From the NCBI RefSeq assembly GCF_028416595.1, contig NZ_JAMQKC010000022.1, positions 1 to 45,162 on the forward strand: a DNA stretch of 45,162 nt, given 5' to 3'. The notes beneath the pieces were generated by a model that had not been told where the DNA came from, searched no databases, and was given only the letters and a program-made list of their open reading frames with translations. The DNA comes from Aquibacillus salsiterrae. GTDB lineage: Bacteria; Bacillota; Bacilli; Bacillales; Amphibacillaceae. The position numbers and the translations under genes are program-made. Below, in pieces: positions 8,847 through 18,291 of this stretch. Every line of letters starts with the position of its first letter. Positions within the stretch are counted from its first letter, which is position 1.

Positions 8847-10022
8847 ATGAATTATATTAACGAGTTGAAAGGACTTTTAAAGACTAACATCCGTGACTAC
8901 GGAATGTATATTGCATTAATTGTCATTATGATTACGTTTCAATTTTTAACGAATGGATTATTTATGTCTTCACGTAATATTAGTAACTTACTAGATTCTG
9001 CTGGGTATATTGCTGTTCTTGCAGTCGGTGTTATGTTGGTTATTGTTATCCGACATATTGACCTATCAATTGGATTCTTAGCCGGTTTCCTTGGAGCAAT
9101 AGCAGCGATTCTATTGATGCAATACGGACTGCCAGTATATATTGTTATTCCAATTATTTTGGTTCTTGGAATTTGTGCAGGTGGAATCACTGGATTTCTA
9201 GTAGCTAAAGTTGGAATTCCGGCATTTGTTGCAACGTTAGCCGGTTGGCTTATTTACCGTGGCGCTATCCTACTTGCTACTGAAAAGACTGGTACAATAA
9301 TTGTTGACAATGATGCATTTAACGCAATCGGAAATGGTTACATTCCATCCATTGCTGAAGTAGGTGGGTTGCATTTACTTTCTTTAATTATTGGTGCACT
9401 GGGAATCATATTTTATATTTATAGTGCCATCTCCAATCGTAAAAATAAGATTAAATATGAATTCGAAGTTGTATCAAAACCAATCTTTGTCTTACAGTTA
9501 TTATTTGTTTCAGCAATTATGGCCTATATTACATGGTTGTTGGCAGGCTACAACGGTTTTTCTTGGACAGTTATTATTATCCTTCTTGTTGTTTTTGTTT
9601 ATCATTTTATAACAACAAAGACAGTGGTCGGGCGTCATATTTATGCAGTTGGTAGTAACCCGGAAGCTGCTCACCTTACTGGTATTAATGTTAGTAAAAT
9701 AACATTTTTAGTGTTCGGTTCAATGGGTATGCTTTCTGCACTATCAGGTATTCTATTTACAGCTCGTTTGCAATCAGCAACTACAACTGCTGGTACCTTA
9801 TTTGAGCTTGATGCAATTGCTGCAGCTTTCGTTGGCGGTGTATCTGCAGCAGGTGGTGTTGGTAAAGTTACTGGTGCTGTGATTGGTGCTATTGTTATGG
9901 CAACCTTGACAAACGGTATGAACTTAATGGGTGTAGGTATTGCACCACAGTACATGATTCGTGGTGGAGTTCTTGCGCTGGCAGTTATCTTCGACGTCAT
10001 GACACGTAAACAAAAAGCGTAA
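8847..10022 (+). CDS. Sugar ABC transporter permease (GguB-like), module 1
   Basis: The 391-residue integral membrane protein has about ten hydrophobic segments and the BPD_transp_2 features of CUT2 permeases: AVGVMLVIVIRHIDLSIG near residue 60, VGIPAFVATLAG, the cytoplasmic loop VVGRHIYAVGSNPEAAHLTG, and the late LDAIAAAFVGGVSAAGGVG segment. It forms the membrane channel for the sugar taken up by the neighbouring binding protein and ATPase. The start has a strong AGGAGGT site. It closes the operon, with a GC-rich hairpin just behind it. The length fits GguB-type permeases (about 390) and is longer than RbsC. Confidence 0.92.
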   Translation: MNYINELKGLLKTNIRDYGMYIALIVIMITFQFLTNGLFMSSRNISNLLDSAGYIAVLAVGVMLVIVIRHIDLSIGFLAGFLGAIAAILLMQYGLPVYIVIPIILVLGICAGGITGFLVAKVGIPAFVATLAGWLIYRGAILLATEKTGTIIVDNDAFNAIGNGYIPSIAEVGGLHLLSLIIGALGIIFYIYSAISNRKNKIKYEFEVVSKPIFVLQLLFVSAIMAYITWLLAGYNGFSWTVIIILLVVFVYHFITTKTVVGRHIYAVGSNPEAAHLTGINVSKITFLVFGSMGMLSALSGILFTARLQSATTTAGTLFELDAIAAAFVGGVSAAGGVGKVTGAVIGAIVMATLTNGMNLMGVGIAPQYMIRGGVLALAVIFDVMTRKQKA

Positions 10023-10029
10023 TTACTAA

Positions 10030-10074
10030 GGGGCCAAGGCTTCTTGTCCGGAAGGGATGAGAAGCCTTGGCCCC
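10030..10074 (+). terminator. GC-rich terminator hairpin after the module 1 transporter
   Basis: A perfect 15-bp inverted repeat (GGGGCCAAGGCTTCT and AGAAGCCTTGGCCCC) with a 15-nt loop lies 7 nt after the permease stop. There is no clear T tract, so termination may be partial or bidirectional. Confidence 0.65.
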
Positions 10075-10156
10075 TGTTTAGTAAATTAATCGCCATCCCC
10101 ATTTATATAATTATGATAAAATAAAATGAGACGAAGACAGGGAGTGAGATTTTGAT

Positions 10157-11173
10157 ATGGATATGATGACACCGTTCTCTTATAAAGGTCTAGCATTGAA
10201 AAACCGAGTGGTTATGCCGCCAATGTGCCAATTTAAGGCAACAGCTGAGGACGGTATTCCGAATGAATGGCATTATGTTCATTATGTAAGTCGAGCGGTT
10301 GGTGGTGCCGGACTTATTATTTTTGAAATGACGAATGTTGAGCCAGATGGACGTATTACTGACCGATGCTTAGGTTTATGGTCGGACAAGCATACAGAAG
10401 CTTTTCGGAAAATAATAACGCAATGTAAGCAATATGGAGCAAAAACGTGTATCCAAATTGCTCATGCAGGACGAAAAGCAGAAGATGCTGAAGTGCCGGT
10501 AGCTCCGTCTGCCATTCCTTATTCGGAAAGTTCAAAAGTACCTCATGAACTAACGAAAGCAGAAATCAAGCGATTGATCGGTGAATTTCAAGCTGCGACA
10601 AAACGTGCTGTTGATGCAGGCGTTGATGCGATTGAATTGCACGGAGCACACGGGTATTTACATCACCAATTTCTTTCTCCACACCTCAATCAACGACAGG
10701 ATGAATATGGTGAGGACCGTGCATTATTCGGAGTAGAGGTAATTGAGGCCATGAAAGCGGTAATGCCAGTAGAAATGCCACTAATCATGCGCGTTTCTGC
10801 AAACGAATATGTTGACGGTGGTTATGACTTAGCCTACCTTGTTGAGATGTGTACGCGTTTTAAGGTGGCGGGTGTCGATATGTTTCATGTTTCCTCAGGT
10901 GGTGAAGGGCCATTACTCACACAGTTTAGTTCAGAACCAGGTTACCAGGTCCCTTATGCAGATGAGATTCGTACACAGCTTGGCGTTCCTGTCATTGCAG
11001 TTGGAAAGCTCGATGACCCACACCTTGCTAATCAGGTGTTAGCACAAGGGAAAGCCGACTTAGTTGCGGTTGGTCGGGGGATGTTAGATGATCCGTATTG
11101 GGCACACCATGCAGCAATTAAGCTTGGCCAAGAATATCAGGCTCCAGGTGTGTATCAGGAACATCTTAAATAG
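10157..11173 (+). CDS. namA: NADPH dehydrogenase, Old Yellow Enzyme family (YqjM-like)
   Basis: The 338-residue FMN-dependent oxidoreductase reduces activated alkenes (enones, nitro compounds) with NADPH in the cytosol. The length matches the YqjM class. MPPMCQF carries the redox-tuning Cys24 of that class; the Tyr that follows two residues later in B. subtilis YqjM is Phe here. HGAHGYLHHQFLSPHLN carries the substrate-binding His pair, and VAVGRGMLDDPYW the phosphate-binding end of the TIM barrel. It has its own hairpins on both sides and is probably monocistronic. Its place between two sugar modules gives no functional link. Confidence 0.88.
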   Translation: MDMMTPFSYKGLALKNRVVMPPMCQFKATAEDGIPNEWHYVHYVSRAVGGAGLIIFEMTNVEPDGRITDRCLGLWSDKHTEAFRKIITQCKQYGAKTCIQIAHAGRKAEDAEVPVAPSAIPYSESSKVPHELTKAEIKRLIGEFQAATKRAVDAGVDAIELHGAHGYLHHQFLSPHLNQRQDEYGEDRALFGVEVIEAMKAVMPVEMPLIMRVSANEYVDGGYDLAYLVEMCTRFKVAGVDMFHVSSGGEGPLLTQFSSEPGYQVPYADEIRTQLGVPVIAVGKLDDPHLANQVLAQGKADLVAVGRGMLDDPYWAHHAAIKLGQEYQAPGVYQEHLK

Positions 11174-11181
11174 CAGGTAAG

Positions 11182-11207
11182 GCCAGGTACAGGTACCTGG
11201 CTTTATT
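11182..11207 (+). terminator. Terminator after the Old Yellow Enzyme gene
   Basis: GCCAGGTAC (11182-11190) pairs with GTACCTGGC (11193-11201), followed by TTTATT. Confidence 0.65.
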
Positions 11208-11341
11208 CGTTCGCCAAATGTTATAGGTTATTGGAATCTTAGTTTTATATAACAAGGTTGATCATTATCAGGAATTGGGCTGAAATTATTTTGGATTAGA
11301 GAATAGATTTTAGATATTGTGAATTGGAAGGGGTTACAAAA

Positions 11342-12337
11342 TTGAAAAAACTTCTCCTCGTCTATTTGTTGTTAATCGGATTATTTGTTTTATATGTTTA
11401 TAAATATCAAACGGATGTTGCAACCACACGACAATGGTCAGAATCGAAATTTCAAGGAAGCATGGATGAAACCTATGTGATGGTCACGTTTCAAGTCGGC
11501 ATTGATTATTGGAAACGGGCACTAAAAGGTTTTGAAGATGCAGCCGAAGCATTGAATGTATCTGTCGAGTACAGGGGCGCTACACAGTATGATGTTAATG
11601 AAGAAATTACTGTGCTAGAACAGGTTATAGCTCGTAAGCCTGCCGGTATAGCTGTTTCAACAATGGATCCAAAAGCATTAAATCCAGTCATTAATAAGGC
11701 TGTCGAAGCAGGTATTCCGGTTGTCATGTTTGATGCAGATGCACCGGACAGTAAAGCGTATTCTTTTTTAGGGACAAATAATTACAATGCGGGAGTTGAG
11801 GCAGCAAAAAAAATGGCTGAGCTTCTAGGTGGAAAGGGAGAAGTGGGGGTTGTTACACAATTGTCCCAATTAAATCACCAGGAACGGACACAGGGCTTTA
11901 AAGATACTATCTTTCGGGATTATCCAGACATGGAGGTTGTCTCAATCAAAAGCGGAAGAGGGGACCAACTAGAATCGAAACAGGTGACAGAAGATATGTT
12001 GGAACAATACCCTGAGCTAAAAGGGGTATTCGCTACCGAAGCAAACGGTGGGGTAGGAGTTGGTCAAGCAGTAAAGGACAATCAAATCATGGATTCTGTT
12101 AAAATCATTAGTTTTGATACAGATAAAGGAACACTTGATATGATTGATGAGGGTATCATTTCGGCTACACTGGCTCAAGGAACTTGGAAGATGGGATATT
12201 GGTCGCTTCAATTTCTATTTCATCTTAATAAAGGGATTGTCGAAGATGAGGAAAATGGTTCGCCCCTACCAAACTATCTCGACACAGGTGTAACAATCGT
12301 AACAGAAGAAAATGTGGATGATTTTTATCCAAAATAA
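11342..12337 (+). CDS. Membrane-anchored sugar-binding sensor protein, module 2
   Basis: The 331-residue type I binding-protein fold has an N-terminal membrane anchor (about residues 4-20) and no lipobox, the same layout as the sensor at 704. Segments such as AGIAVSTMDPKALNPVINKAVEAGIPVVMFDAD and SFDTDKGTLDMIDEGIISATLAQG resemble ribose/galactose-type binding proteins. The TTG at 11342 was chosen over the TTG at 11324 because GAAGGGG lies just upstream and the shorter form opens with the hydrophobic anchor. It is followed after 21 nt by a histidine kinase, so it is the likely sugar sensor of this second system. Its ligand may differ from that of module 1, since the two proteins are clearly diverged. 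Confidence 0.78.
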   Translation: MKKLLLVYLLLIGLFVLYVYKYQTDVATTRQWSESKFQGSMDETYVMVTFQVGIDYWKRALKGFEDAAEALNVSVEYRGATQYDVNEEITVLEQVIARKPAGIAVSTMDPKALNPVINKAVEAGIPVVMFDADAPDSKAYSFLGTNNYNAGVEAAKKMAELLGGKGEVGVVTQLSQLNHQERTQGFKDTIFRDYPDMEVVSIKSGRGDQLESKQVTEDMLEQYPELKGVFATEANGGVGVGQAVKDNQIMDSVKIISFDTDKGTLDMIDEGIISATLAQGTWKMGYWSLQFLFHLNKGIVEDEENGSPLPNYLDTGVTIVTEENVDDFYPK

Positions 12338-12358
12338 ATTTCGTGAGGATTGATTTAG

Positions 12359-14167
12359 TTGAGGAATTGGATACAAATAAATAATATACCGATTAGATTT
12401 AAATTGATTTCTCACTTTCTAATTATTGGAATTATTCCAATTCTGTGCTTGGGGCTACTAATCAACTGGACAGTGAAGCGAGTTGTTGAGGAACAAGTCA
12501 ATGAAAACACTCTACAACTGATTAGTAAGGTCAACGAAACACTTGAATTTTATATGAATAATATGCAAAGTATCACTTATTATATTGGCTCAAATGAAAA
12601 AGTAATTGATTTTTTGGGGACGGGTAGCGATCAAATATTAGATGATGCAGAATACGAATTACAGAGGTATCTTCGTAAATTCACCACACTATCACCAGAA
12701 GTAGCAGGTATCCTAGTAGTTAACAATCAGGGAAACTACATTAGTAATGAACTTATAGTTCCTAATAACCGTGACCTTACGAAAGAAACATGGTATAAAA
12801 AAGCAATTAATAACAAAGGAATTTTTACAATTATTGGACAACCAACGAATAGAAGCATTTCCTCATTAGTAAATTATAAAAACGATGAGGTAGTAACTGC
12901 AGTTCGGGCAATCATTGATCCGTTTTCACAAGAGGTTCAGGGTGTTATTCTAATAGATTTAAAGCTAAGGGTTATCGCTGAAACGCTGGTCGATGTTCGA
13001 TTAGGTAAATCGGGGTATTTAATGGTGGTGGATGGATTAAATGAGACGATATATCAACCAGATGATCCCCTAATCAAAGCGTTACCGGAGGATCGGCTGT
13101 TTACCAGCGAAAATTCTGGTTCTTTTTCAAAGGAAATTAATAACGAAAAAATCCAATTTATTTACCAACGATCGCCATTCACTAATTGGACGACAATAGG
13201 AGTATTTCCTACCAAGGAGACAATTTTTGAGATTAGAGAAATTCAATTTTATTTAATTGTTTTCATCATGCTTATTTTGTTCTTTGGAATACCGGTGTCC
13301 TATTTTTTTGCGAATTCAATTTCAAGTCCGATATCTCAGTTAATGTCATTTATGCGTAAAGCTGAAGCTGGTAAACTAAATGTCCGCTATGAGGAAAATC
13401 GCTACGATGAAATAGGAATGTTAGGGCGGAGTTTTAATAAAATGTTAAGTCAAATCAATGAATTAATGCGTGTGACGGAAAGAAATGAGAGAGAAAAGCG
13501 GCAAGCAGAGTTTAAGAGTCTTCAAGCAAATATTAATCCGCATTTTCTTTATAATACATTAGATACGATTCAGTGGATGGCAAGAAGAAAAAATGCAGAT
13601 GAAGTGGCTGAAGTGGTAGAATCGCTAGCAAAACTATTTAGAATTGGTTTAAGTAAAGGAAGAGATATGATAACAGTCGATAGTGAATTCGAGCATATAG
13701 AAAGTTATTTACTTATTCAAAAAACGCGGTATCGTGAAAAATTAAATTATCAAATCAACGTCGACCAGCGAGCCAAATCCCTTTATGTGCTTAAATTTAT
13801 TTTACAACCGATTGTTGAAAATGCAATTTACCATGGTATAAAACAAAGGCGAGGTCCAGGAAATATCTTAGTTTCTGTTCAAGAAAAAGAAGATAAACTT
13901 ATCATAGTTGTTCAGGATGATGGCATTGGGATGTCAAAAGGTCAACTTCATCAAATGCGACAGGCGTTAAACGAGGCAGTTGAAAGAACTGAAAGCCAAA
14001 CGGATGATAAAGAAAAAAAAGGATACGGAATTCTGAATGTACAGGCTCGTATATTGTTAGCCTTTGGCAAAGATTACGGGATCCAAATTGATAGTCAAGA
14101 ACAAGAAGGTACTACAGTGGAACTAATGCTACCAATCTTGAAAGAGGGGGAGAGGCCAAATGCGTAA
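12359..14167 (+). CDS. Two-component sensor histidine kinase with extracellular sensor domain, module 2
   Basis: The 602-residue kinase has TM1 (about 17-36), an extracellular domain of about 250 residues with double-Cache character (ETWYKKAINNKG, GYLMVVDG), TM2 (about 298-320), HAMP, a His_kinase domain with NPHFLYNTLD (phospho-acceptor His395), and an HATPase domain with LQPIVENA, DDGIGM and GYGILN. Unlike the module 1 kinase it carries its own large sensing domain, so it could read a ligand itself, the neighbouring binding protein, or both. TTG start. The end overlaps the regulator start by 8 nt, indicating coupled translation. Confidence 0.9.
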   Translation: MRNWIQINNIPIRFKLISHFLIIGIIPILCLGLLINWTVKRVVEEQVNENTLQLISKVNETLEFYMNNMQSITYYIGSNEKVIDFLGTGSDQILDDAEYELQRYLRKFTTLSPEVAGILVVNNQGNYISNELIVPNNRDLTKETWYKKAINNKGIFTIIGQPTNRSISSLVNYKNDEVVTAVRAIIDPFSQEVQGVILIDLKLRVIAETLVDVRLGKSGYLMVVDGLNETIYQPDDPLIKALPEDRLFTSENSGSFSKEINNEKIQFIYQRSPFTNWTTIGVFPTKETIFEIREIQFYLIVFIMLILFFGIPVSYFFANSISSPISQLMSFMRKAEAGKLNVRYEENRYDEIGMLGRSFNKMLSQINELMRVTERNEREKRQAEFKSLQANINPHFLYNTLDTIQWMARRKNADEVAEVVESLAKLFRIGLSKGRDMITVDSEFEHIESYLLIQKTRYREKLNYQINVDQRAKSLYVLKFILQPIVENAIYHGIKQRRGPGNILVSVQEKEDKLIIVVQDDGIGMSKGQLHQMRQALNEAVERTESQTDDKEKKGYGILNVQARILLAFGKDYGIQIDSQEQEGTTVELMLPILKEGERPNA

Positions 14168-15350
14168 ATGGAAAGTACTTATTGCAGATGATGAATTTAT
14201 TATTCGTGATGGTATACGGTCCTCAATTGATTGGGAAAAGAACGGTATGGAAGTCGTAGGCGAAGCAGAAGACGGGGAAGAAGCCGTTGAACTTGCCGTT
14301 GAACATCAAATCGATGTTTTGCTCATTGATCTAAATATGCCTATTGTTGATGGGATTAATGCAATGAAGCAACTAAAAGAAAAACTACCACATTGCAAAA
14401 TGGTCGTTATTTCTGGGTATGATGATTTTAGTAATGCACAGGAAGCAATTAGGCTACAGGTGGTAGATTATTTACTAAAACCAGTAAATCCAGAAAAACT
14501 TAATCAGCTAATCGAAGACTTAAAAGGAAAATTAGAAGATGAAATGAACCATCAGAATTATTTGGAACAAGCAACGAAACAAATTAACAAGAATCATAGC
14601 CAGTTAAAGACAAGGTTTTTCCAGGATTGGATCGATGGTAAGCTGAAACAAGAGGAAATTGAGGCACAATTACAATTTTTAAAGCTCCCACAAGTAGTGC
14701 CTGTCCAACATCTTGCAATCAAATGGCCAGATTACCACTTAAATCAAACAATGATTCAGGAACATCAACGGCAGAGCTTCTTGTATGCGATTGAGAACAT
14801 CATTGAAGAAATGTTAGAATCTAACCAAATAGCAATATTCCGAGATAGGTCCTATTTGTTAAATGTTTTCTTATGGGACTCCATTAGCGTAGAACAAGTG
14901 GCTCAAATTGGAGCAGCTATTCGAACTTATTTGAATATTAATGTCTATTCTCATCTCGAAACGATGGAAAATATCAAGTTAACAGACATATACCGAGTGT
15001 ATGAACGGAGTAAATTAGAAGTTGAAAAACAGTCACAGGTTTCCCCAATTGTTAAGGGAGTTCAACAATATTTAAATGAAAATTATCATGATTCAACGAT
15101 GAATTTGGCTAAAGTTGCTGATGAGTTTCATGTGACAAAGGAATATTTAAGTCGAATCGTTAAGCAGGAATTAGGGATTTCCTACGTAAGTTTGCTTAGT
15201 GAAATTAGAATAAACAAAGCTATCGATCTACTAAAGACGACAGACATGACAATAAGGGAAATAGCTGAAAAAGTTGGGTATGATTCACAGCATTACTTTA
15301 GTACAGCTTTTAAAAAAGTGGTTGGGTTATCGCCAAAACAATTTAAATAG
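14160..15350 (+). CDS. Response regulator, YesN type (receiver + AraC HTH), module 2
   Basis: The 396-residue regulator has a receiver domain (VLIADDEF, phospho-acceptor Asp57 in LLIDLNMP, Lys in LLKPVNP), a shorter middle region than the module 1 regulator (396 against 514 residues in total) and a C-terminal AraC double helix-turn-helix ending VGYDSQHYFSTAFKKVVG. It pairs with the overlapping kinase gene and most likely controls the transporter operon starting at 15591. AraC-type factors of this kind usually activate transcription from just upstream of the promoter, where a G-rich tract is found at 15421-15437. Confidence 0.9.
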   Translation: MRKWKVLIADDEFIIRDGIRSSIDWEKNGMEVVGEAEDGEEAVELAVEHQIDVLLIDLNMPIVDGINAMKQLKEKLPHCKMVVISGYDDFSNAQEAIRLQVVDYLLKPVNPEKLNQLIEDLKGKLEDEMNHQNYLEQATKQINKNHSQLKTRFFQDWIDGKLKQEEIEAQLQFLKLPQVVPVQHLAIKWPDYHLNQTMIQEHQRQSFLYAIENIIEEMLESNQIAIFRDRSYLLNVFLWDSISVEQVAQIGAAIRTYLNINVYSHLETMENIKLTDIYRVYERSKLEVEKQSQVSPIVKGVQQYLNENYHDSTMNLAKVADEFHVTKEYLSRIVKQELGISYVSLLSEIRINKAIDLLKTTDMTIREIAEKVGYDSQHYFSTAFKKVVGLSPKQFK

Positions 15351-15420
15351 AGTGAGTGGTATGGTTCATGATAAATGAGCAAAGTAAAAACGCTAGGGAA
15401 ATTATAGTAACCAACAACTC

Positions 15421-15437
15421 GGGGGGTGGGTGGGTGG
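15421..15437 (+). other. G-rich tract, possible G-quadruplex
   Basis: Fourteen of 17 bases are G (runs of 6, 3, 3 and 2 separated by single T). This is striking in AT-rich DNA and lies about 40 nt upstream of the -10 box at 15479. Confidence 0.5.
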
Positions 15438-15478
15438 TTCTGTATCATTCCATAGTGTTTTTTTGTTGTTTTGTATTG

Positions 15479-15484
15479 TATAAT
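15479..15484 (+). promoter_or_regulatory. Candidate -10 box for the module 2 transporter operon
   Basis: A perfect TATAAT lies 107 nt before the start codon with no good -35, as expected for a promoter that needs an activator such as the YesN-type regulator upstream. Confidence 0.45.
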
Positions 15485-15514
15485 TCAAATTTTTATAAAA
15501 ACTGTTTAATTTAA

Positions 15515-15528
15515 TGTAAAGCCTTTCA
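15515..15528. promoter_or_regulatory. Weak cre-like palindrome before chvE-like gene 2
   Basis: TGTAAAGCCTTTCA resembles cre but has GC in place of the central CG. It lies downstream of the -10 box, where a repressor could act as a roadblock. It parallels the better site at 6079. Confidence 0.25.
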
Positions 15529-15590
15529 TTCACTTAGGTGGTATCTTTTTTTAGAAGGATAAATAAAAGAAATGAAAGGGGTTACTATTT

Positions 15591-16670
15591 GTGAAAAGAC
15601 TCAGTATATTAGCACTTTTTATTAGTTTTATATTAGTTTTAACTGCATGTGGCAATGCTGCTGGATCAGGAGGATCTGATGATAAGTTAATTGGTATTGC
15701 AATGCCAACAAAATCGTCCCAAAGATGGGTAGATGATGGAAAAAATATGGTGGAGCAGTTAGAGAATCTTGGCTATAAAACTGATCTAAAATATGCAGAA
15801 GATGAAGTAGATAAGCAGGTTGAGCAAATTGAAAATATGATCGTAAAAGGTGCAGATGTTCTAGTAGTTGCATCTATTGATGGAACTGCGTTAACTAACG
15901 TTCTTCAAAAAGCAGCAGATCAAGATATTGAAGTTATATCCTATGATCGATTAATTTTGGGAACACCAAATGTAAGTTATTATGCGACCTTCGATAATTT
16001 TCAAGTAGGAGTACTACAAGGTTCATATATTGTAGACGCTTTAAATGTAAAAGAAGAAGATGGACCGTTTAACATTGAATTATTTGGTGGATCACCTGAT
16101 GACAATAACTCGTACTTCTTCTGGGACGGTGCAATGTCTGTTCTTCAACCGTACATTGACAATGGCAAATTAGTTGTCAAGAGTGAACAAACGGAATTTG
16201 AACAAGCTGCAACAATGCGTTGGGATGGGAATAAGGCAAAAGATCGAATGGAAAACATTTTAAGTAAGGCCTACTCAGATGAGGAACAAGTAGATGCTGT
16301 ACTATCTCCGTATGATGGAATCAGTCGTGGTGTTATCCAAGCATTAAAGGGTGTTGGGTATGGTTCTAATGACCAACCACTTCCTGTCATTACTGGACAA
16401 GATGCTGAAACAGCTTCTGTTAAATCAATTATTGCTGAAGAACAAACCCAAACTGTTTTCAAAGATACCCGTGAACTTGCTAAAGTAGTGGTAAACATGG
16501 TTGAGGCAATTTTAAATGGTGAGGATGCAGAAGTTAATGATACAGAAACTTATGACAATGGCGAAAAAGTTGTTCCGTCGTATCTAGTGAATCCTGTTTC
16601 AGTTGATATTAATAATTATGAAGAAGTACTTATTGAAAGTGAGTATTACTCTGAAGACGATTTAAAATAG
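15591..16670 (+). CDS. Multiple-monosaccharide ABC transporter, substrate-binding lipoprotein (ChvE-like), module 2
   Basis: The 359-residue lipoprotein has a signal peptide ending LTAC (lipidated Cys20) and a type I binding-protein fold: [52 protein letters not shown] and [12 protein letters not shown]. It is a paralogue of the protein at 6121 with the same signature order. The GTG start has GAAAGGGG upstream. It is first in an operon with the ATPase and permease genes and behind a probable activator-dependent promoter. Expected role: capture of a monosaccharide outside the membrane and delivery to the GguB-like permease. Confidence 0.86.
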   Translation: MKRLSILALFISFILVLTACGNAAGSGGSDDKLIGIAMPTKSSQRWVDDGKNMVEQLENLGYKTDLKYAEDEVDKQVEQIENMIVKGADVLVVASIDGTALTNVLQKAADQDIEVISYDRLILGTPNVSYYATFDNFQVGVLQGSYIVDALNVKEEDGPFNIELFGGSPDDNNSYFFWDGAMSVLQPYIDNGKLVVKSEQTEFEQAATMRWDGNKAKDRMENILSKAYSDEEQVDAVLSPYDGISRGVIQALKGVGYGSNDQPLPVITGQDAETASVKSIIAEEQTQTVFKDTRELAKVVVNMVEAILNGEDAEVNDTETYDNGEKVVPSYLVNPVSVDINNYEEVLIESEYYSEDDLK

Positions 16671-16673
16671 AGT

Positions 16674-16704
16674 GATAAAGTGGTGGCTTTGTCACCACTT
16701 TATC
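16674..16704 (+). promoter_or_regulatory. Intercistronic hairpin after chvE-like gene 2
   Basis: A perfect 12-bp inverted repeat (GATAAAGTGGTG and CACCACTTTATC) with a 7-nt loop starts 4 nt after the stop and is followed by CTTTCTT. It occupies the same position as the hairpin at 7257, with unrelated sequence, and may set the ratio of binding protein to membrane components. Confidence 0.65.
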
Positions 16705-16740
16705 CTTTCTTCGGTTAATGTGAAAAAAGGTGGTGAAAGT

Positions 16741-18291
16741 ATGTCTAAATACATTCTTGAAATGAAAAATATAACGAAAAGATTTCCTGGTGTAAAAGCA
16801 TTAGATAATGTTAATTTGAAAGTTGAAAAAGGGGAAATCCATTCATTAGTTGGAGAAAATGGTGCAGGAAAATCTACCTTGATGAAAGTGTTAAGCGGAG
16901 TGTACCCGACTGGTTCCTATGATGGAAGTATTCATTTTGAGGGAAAAGAAGCACATTTTAAAGACATTAAACAGAGTGAGAATATGGGTATTGTAATCAT
17001 TCACCAAGAACTTGCCCTCAGTCCTTTTTTATCGATTGCAGAAAATATTTTTTTGGGGAATGAGATCCACTCACGTAACATAATCAAGTGGCAAGAGACA
17101 ATCCAGCAATCAAAAGAGTTACTAGATCGTGTTGGATTACAAGAGTCACCTGAGACAGCAGTTATGGATATTGGTGTTGGAAAACAACAATTAGTTGAAA
17201 TTGCTAAAGCATTATCTAAGAATGTTAAGCTATTAATTCTTGATGAGCCAACAGCTGCTTTAAATGAAAATGATAGTGAGAACTTATTAAGATTATTACT
17301 AGAGTTAAAAAAACAAGGAATTACCTCAATCTTGATTTCTCATAAGTTAAACGAGGTATCGAGTATTTCTGATGCAATTACTATTATAAGAGATGGGCAA
17401 ACAATTGAAACCATCGATACAAAAAAAGAAAAAGCTTCTGAGGATCGTATCATTAAAGGTATGGTTGGTCGTGAATTAACTAGTCGATTCCCAGACCGGG
17501 TACCAAACATAGGCGAGACAGTTTTTGAAGTGAAAAACTGGAACGTATACCATCCTCAACATAGTGATCGGAAAATGATCGATAATATCAATATCCACAT
17601 TCGTCGTGGTGAAATTGTTGGAATTGCAGGTTTAATGGGGGCAGGGAGAACAGAACTTGCCATGAGCATTTTTGGTAAATCTTTTGGGAAAAAGATTGAA
17701 GGAACACTACTGAAAGATGGGAAAGAAATTGAAGCCAATACAGTTAGTGATGCAATTAGATATGGAATTGCTTATGTTTCAGAAGATAGGAAAACATACG
17801 GACTAAATCTAATTGACGATGTTAAACGAAATATTACTTTATCTAATTTAAAACGTGTCTCTAACAATACTGTTATTGATGAAAATAAAGAGATTCAGGA
17901 AGCGCTTTATTTGCGTGAGAAGCTTAACATTAAAACACCTACTTTAGAACAGCTTGCTGGAAACTTGAGCGGTGGTAATCAACAAAAAATTGTATTAGGA
18001 AAATGGATATTTACCGAGCCTGACATATTAATTTTGGATGAGCCGACACGTGGAATTGATGTAGGTGCAAAATTTGAAATATATTCGCAAATTAATGAGT
18101 TGGCAGCAAATGGTTTGGGTGTATTGGTCATTTCATCCGAATTACCCGAAGTACTTGGACTCTCAGACCGTATTTATGTTATGAACGCAGGTAAAATTAC
18201 TGGAGAGTTAACAAGGGATGAGGCGAACCAAGAAAGTGTGATGCGGTATATGACTGGATTTGGAGGTGCGAACGGTGCAAACACTAATTAA
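16741..18291 (+). CDS. Sugar ABC transporter ATP-binding protein (GguA-like), module 2
   Basis: The 516-residue tandem ATPase is a close paralogue of the one at 7314: Walker [10 protein letters not shown], Walker [12 protein letters not shown], second half [16 protein letters not shown] and [14 protein letters not shown]. The frame is open back to 16672, but that would run through the hairpin; the ATG at 16741 aligns with the paralogue and has GGTGG upstream. It powers the CUT2 sugar importer with the permease encoded next, whose start lies 17 nt inside this gene, so the two are translationally coupled. Confidence 0.92.
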   Translation: MSKYILEMKNITKRFPGVKALDNVNLKVEKGEIHSLVGENGAGKSTLMKVLSGVYPTGSYDGSIHFEGKEAHFKDIKQSENMGIVIIHQELALSPFLSIAENIFLGNEIHSRNIIKWQETIQQSKELLDRVGLQESPETAVMDIGVGKQQLVEIAKALSKNVKLLILDEPTAALNENDSENLLRLLLELKKQGITSILISHKLNEVSSISDAITIIRDGQTIETIDTKKEKASEDRIIKGMVGRELTSRFPDRVPNIGETVFEVKNWNVYHPQHSDRKMIDNINIHIRRGEIVGIAGLMGAGRTELAMSIFGKSFGKKIEGTLLKDGKEIEANTVSDAIRYGIAYVSEDRKTYGLNLIDDVKRNITLSNLKRVSNNTVIDENKEIQEALYLREKLNIKTPTLEQLAGNLSGGNQQKIVLGKWIFTEPDILILDEPTRGIDVGAKFEIYSQINELAANGLGVLVISSELPEVLGLSDRIYVMNAGKITGELTRDEANQESVMRYMTGFGGANGANTN

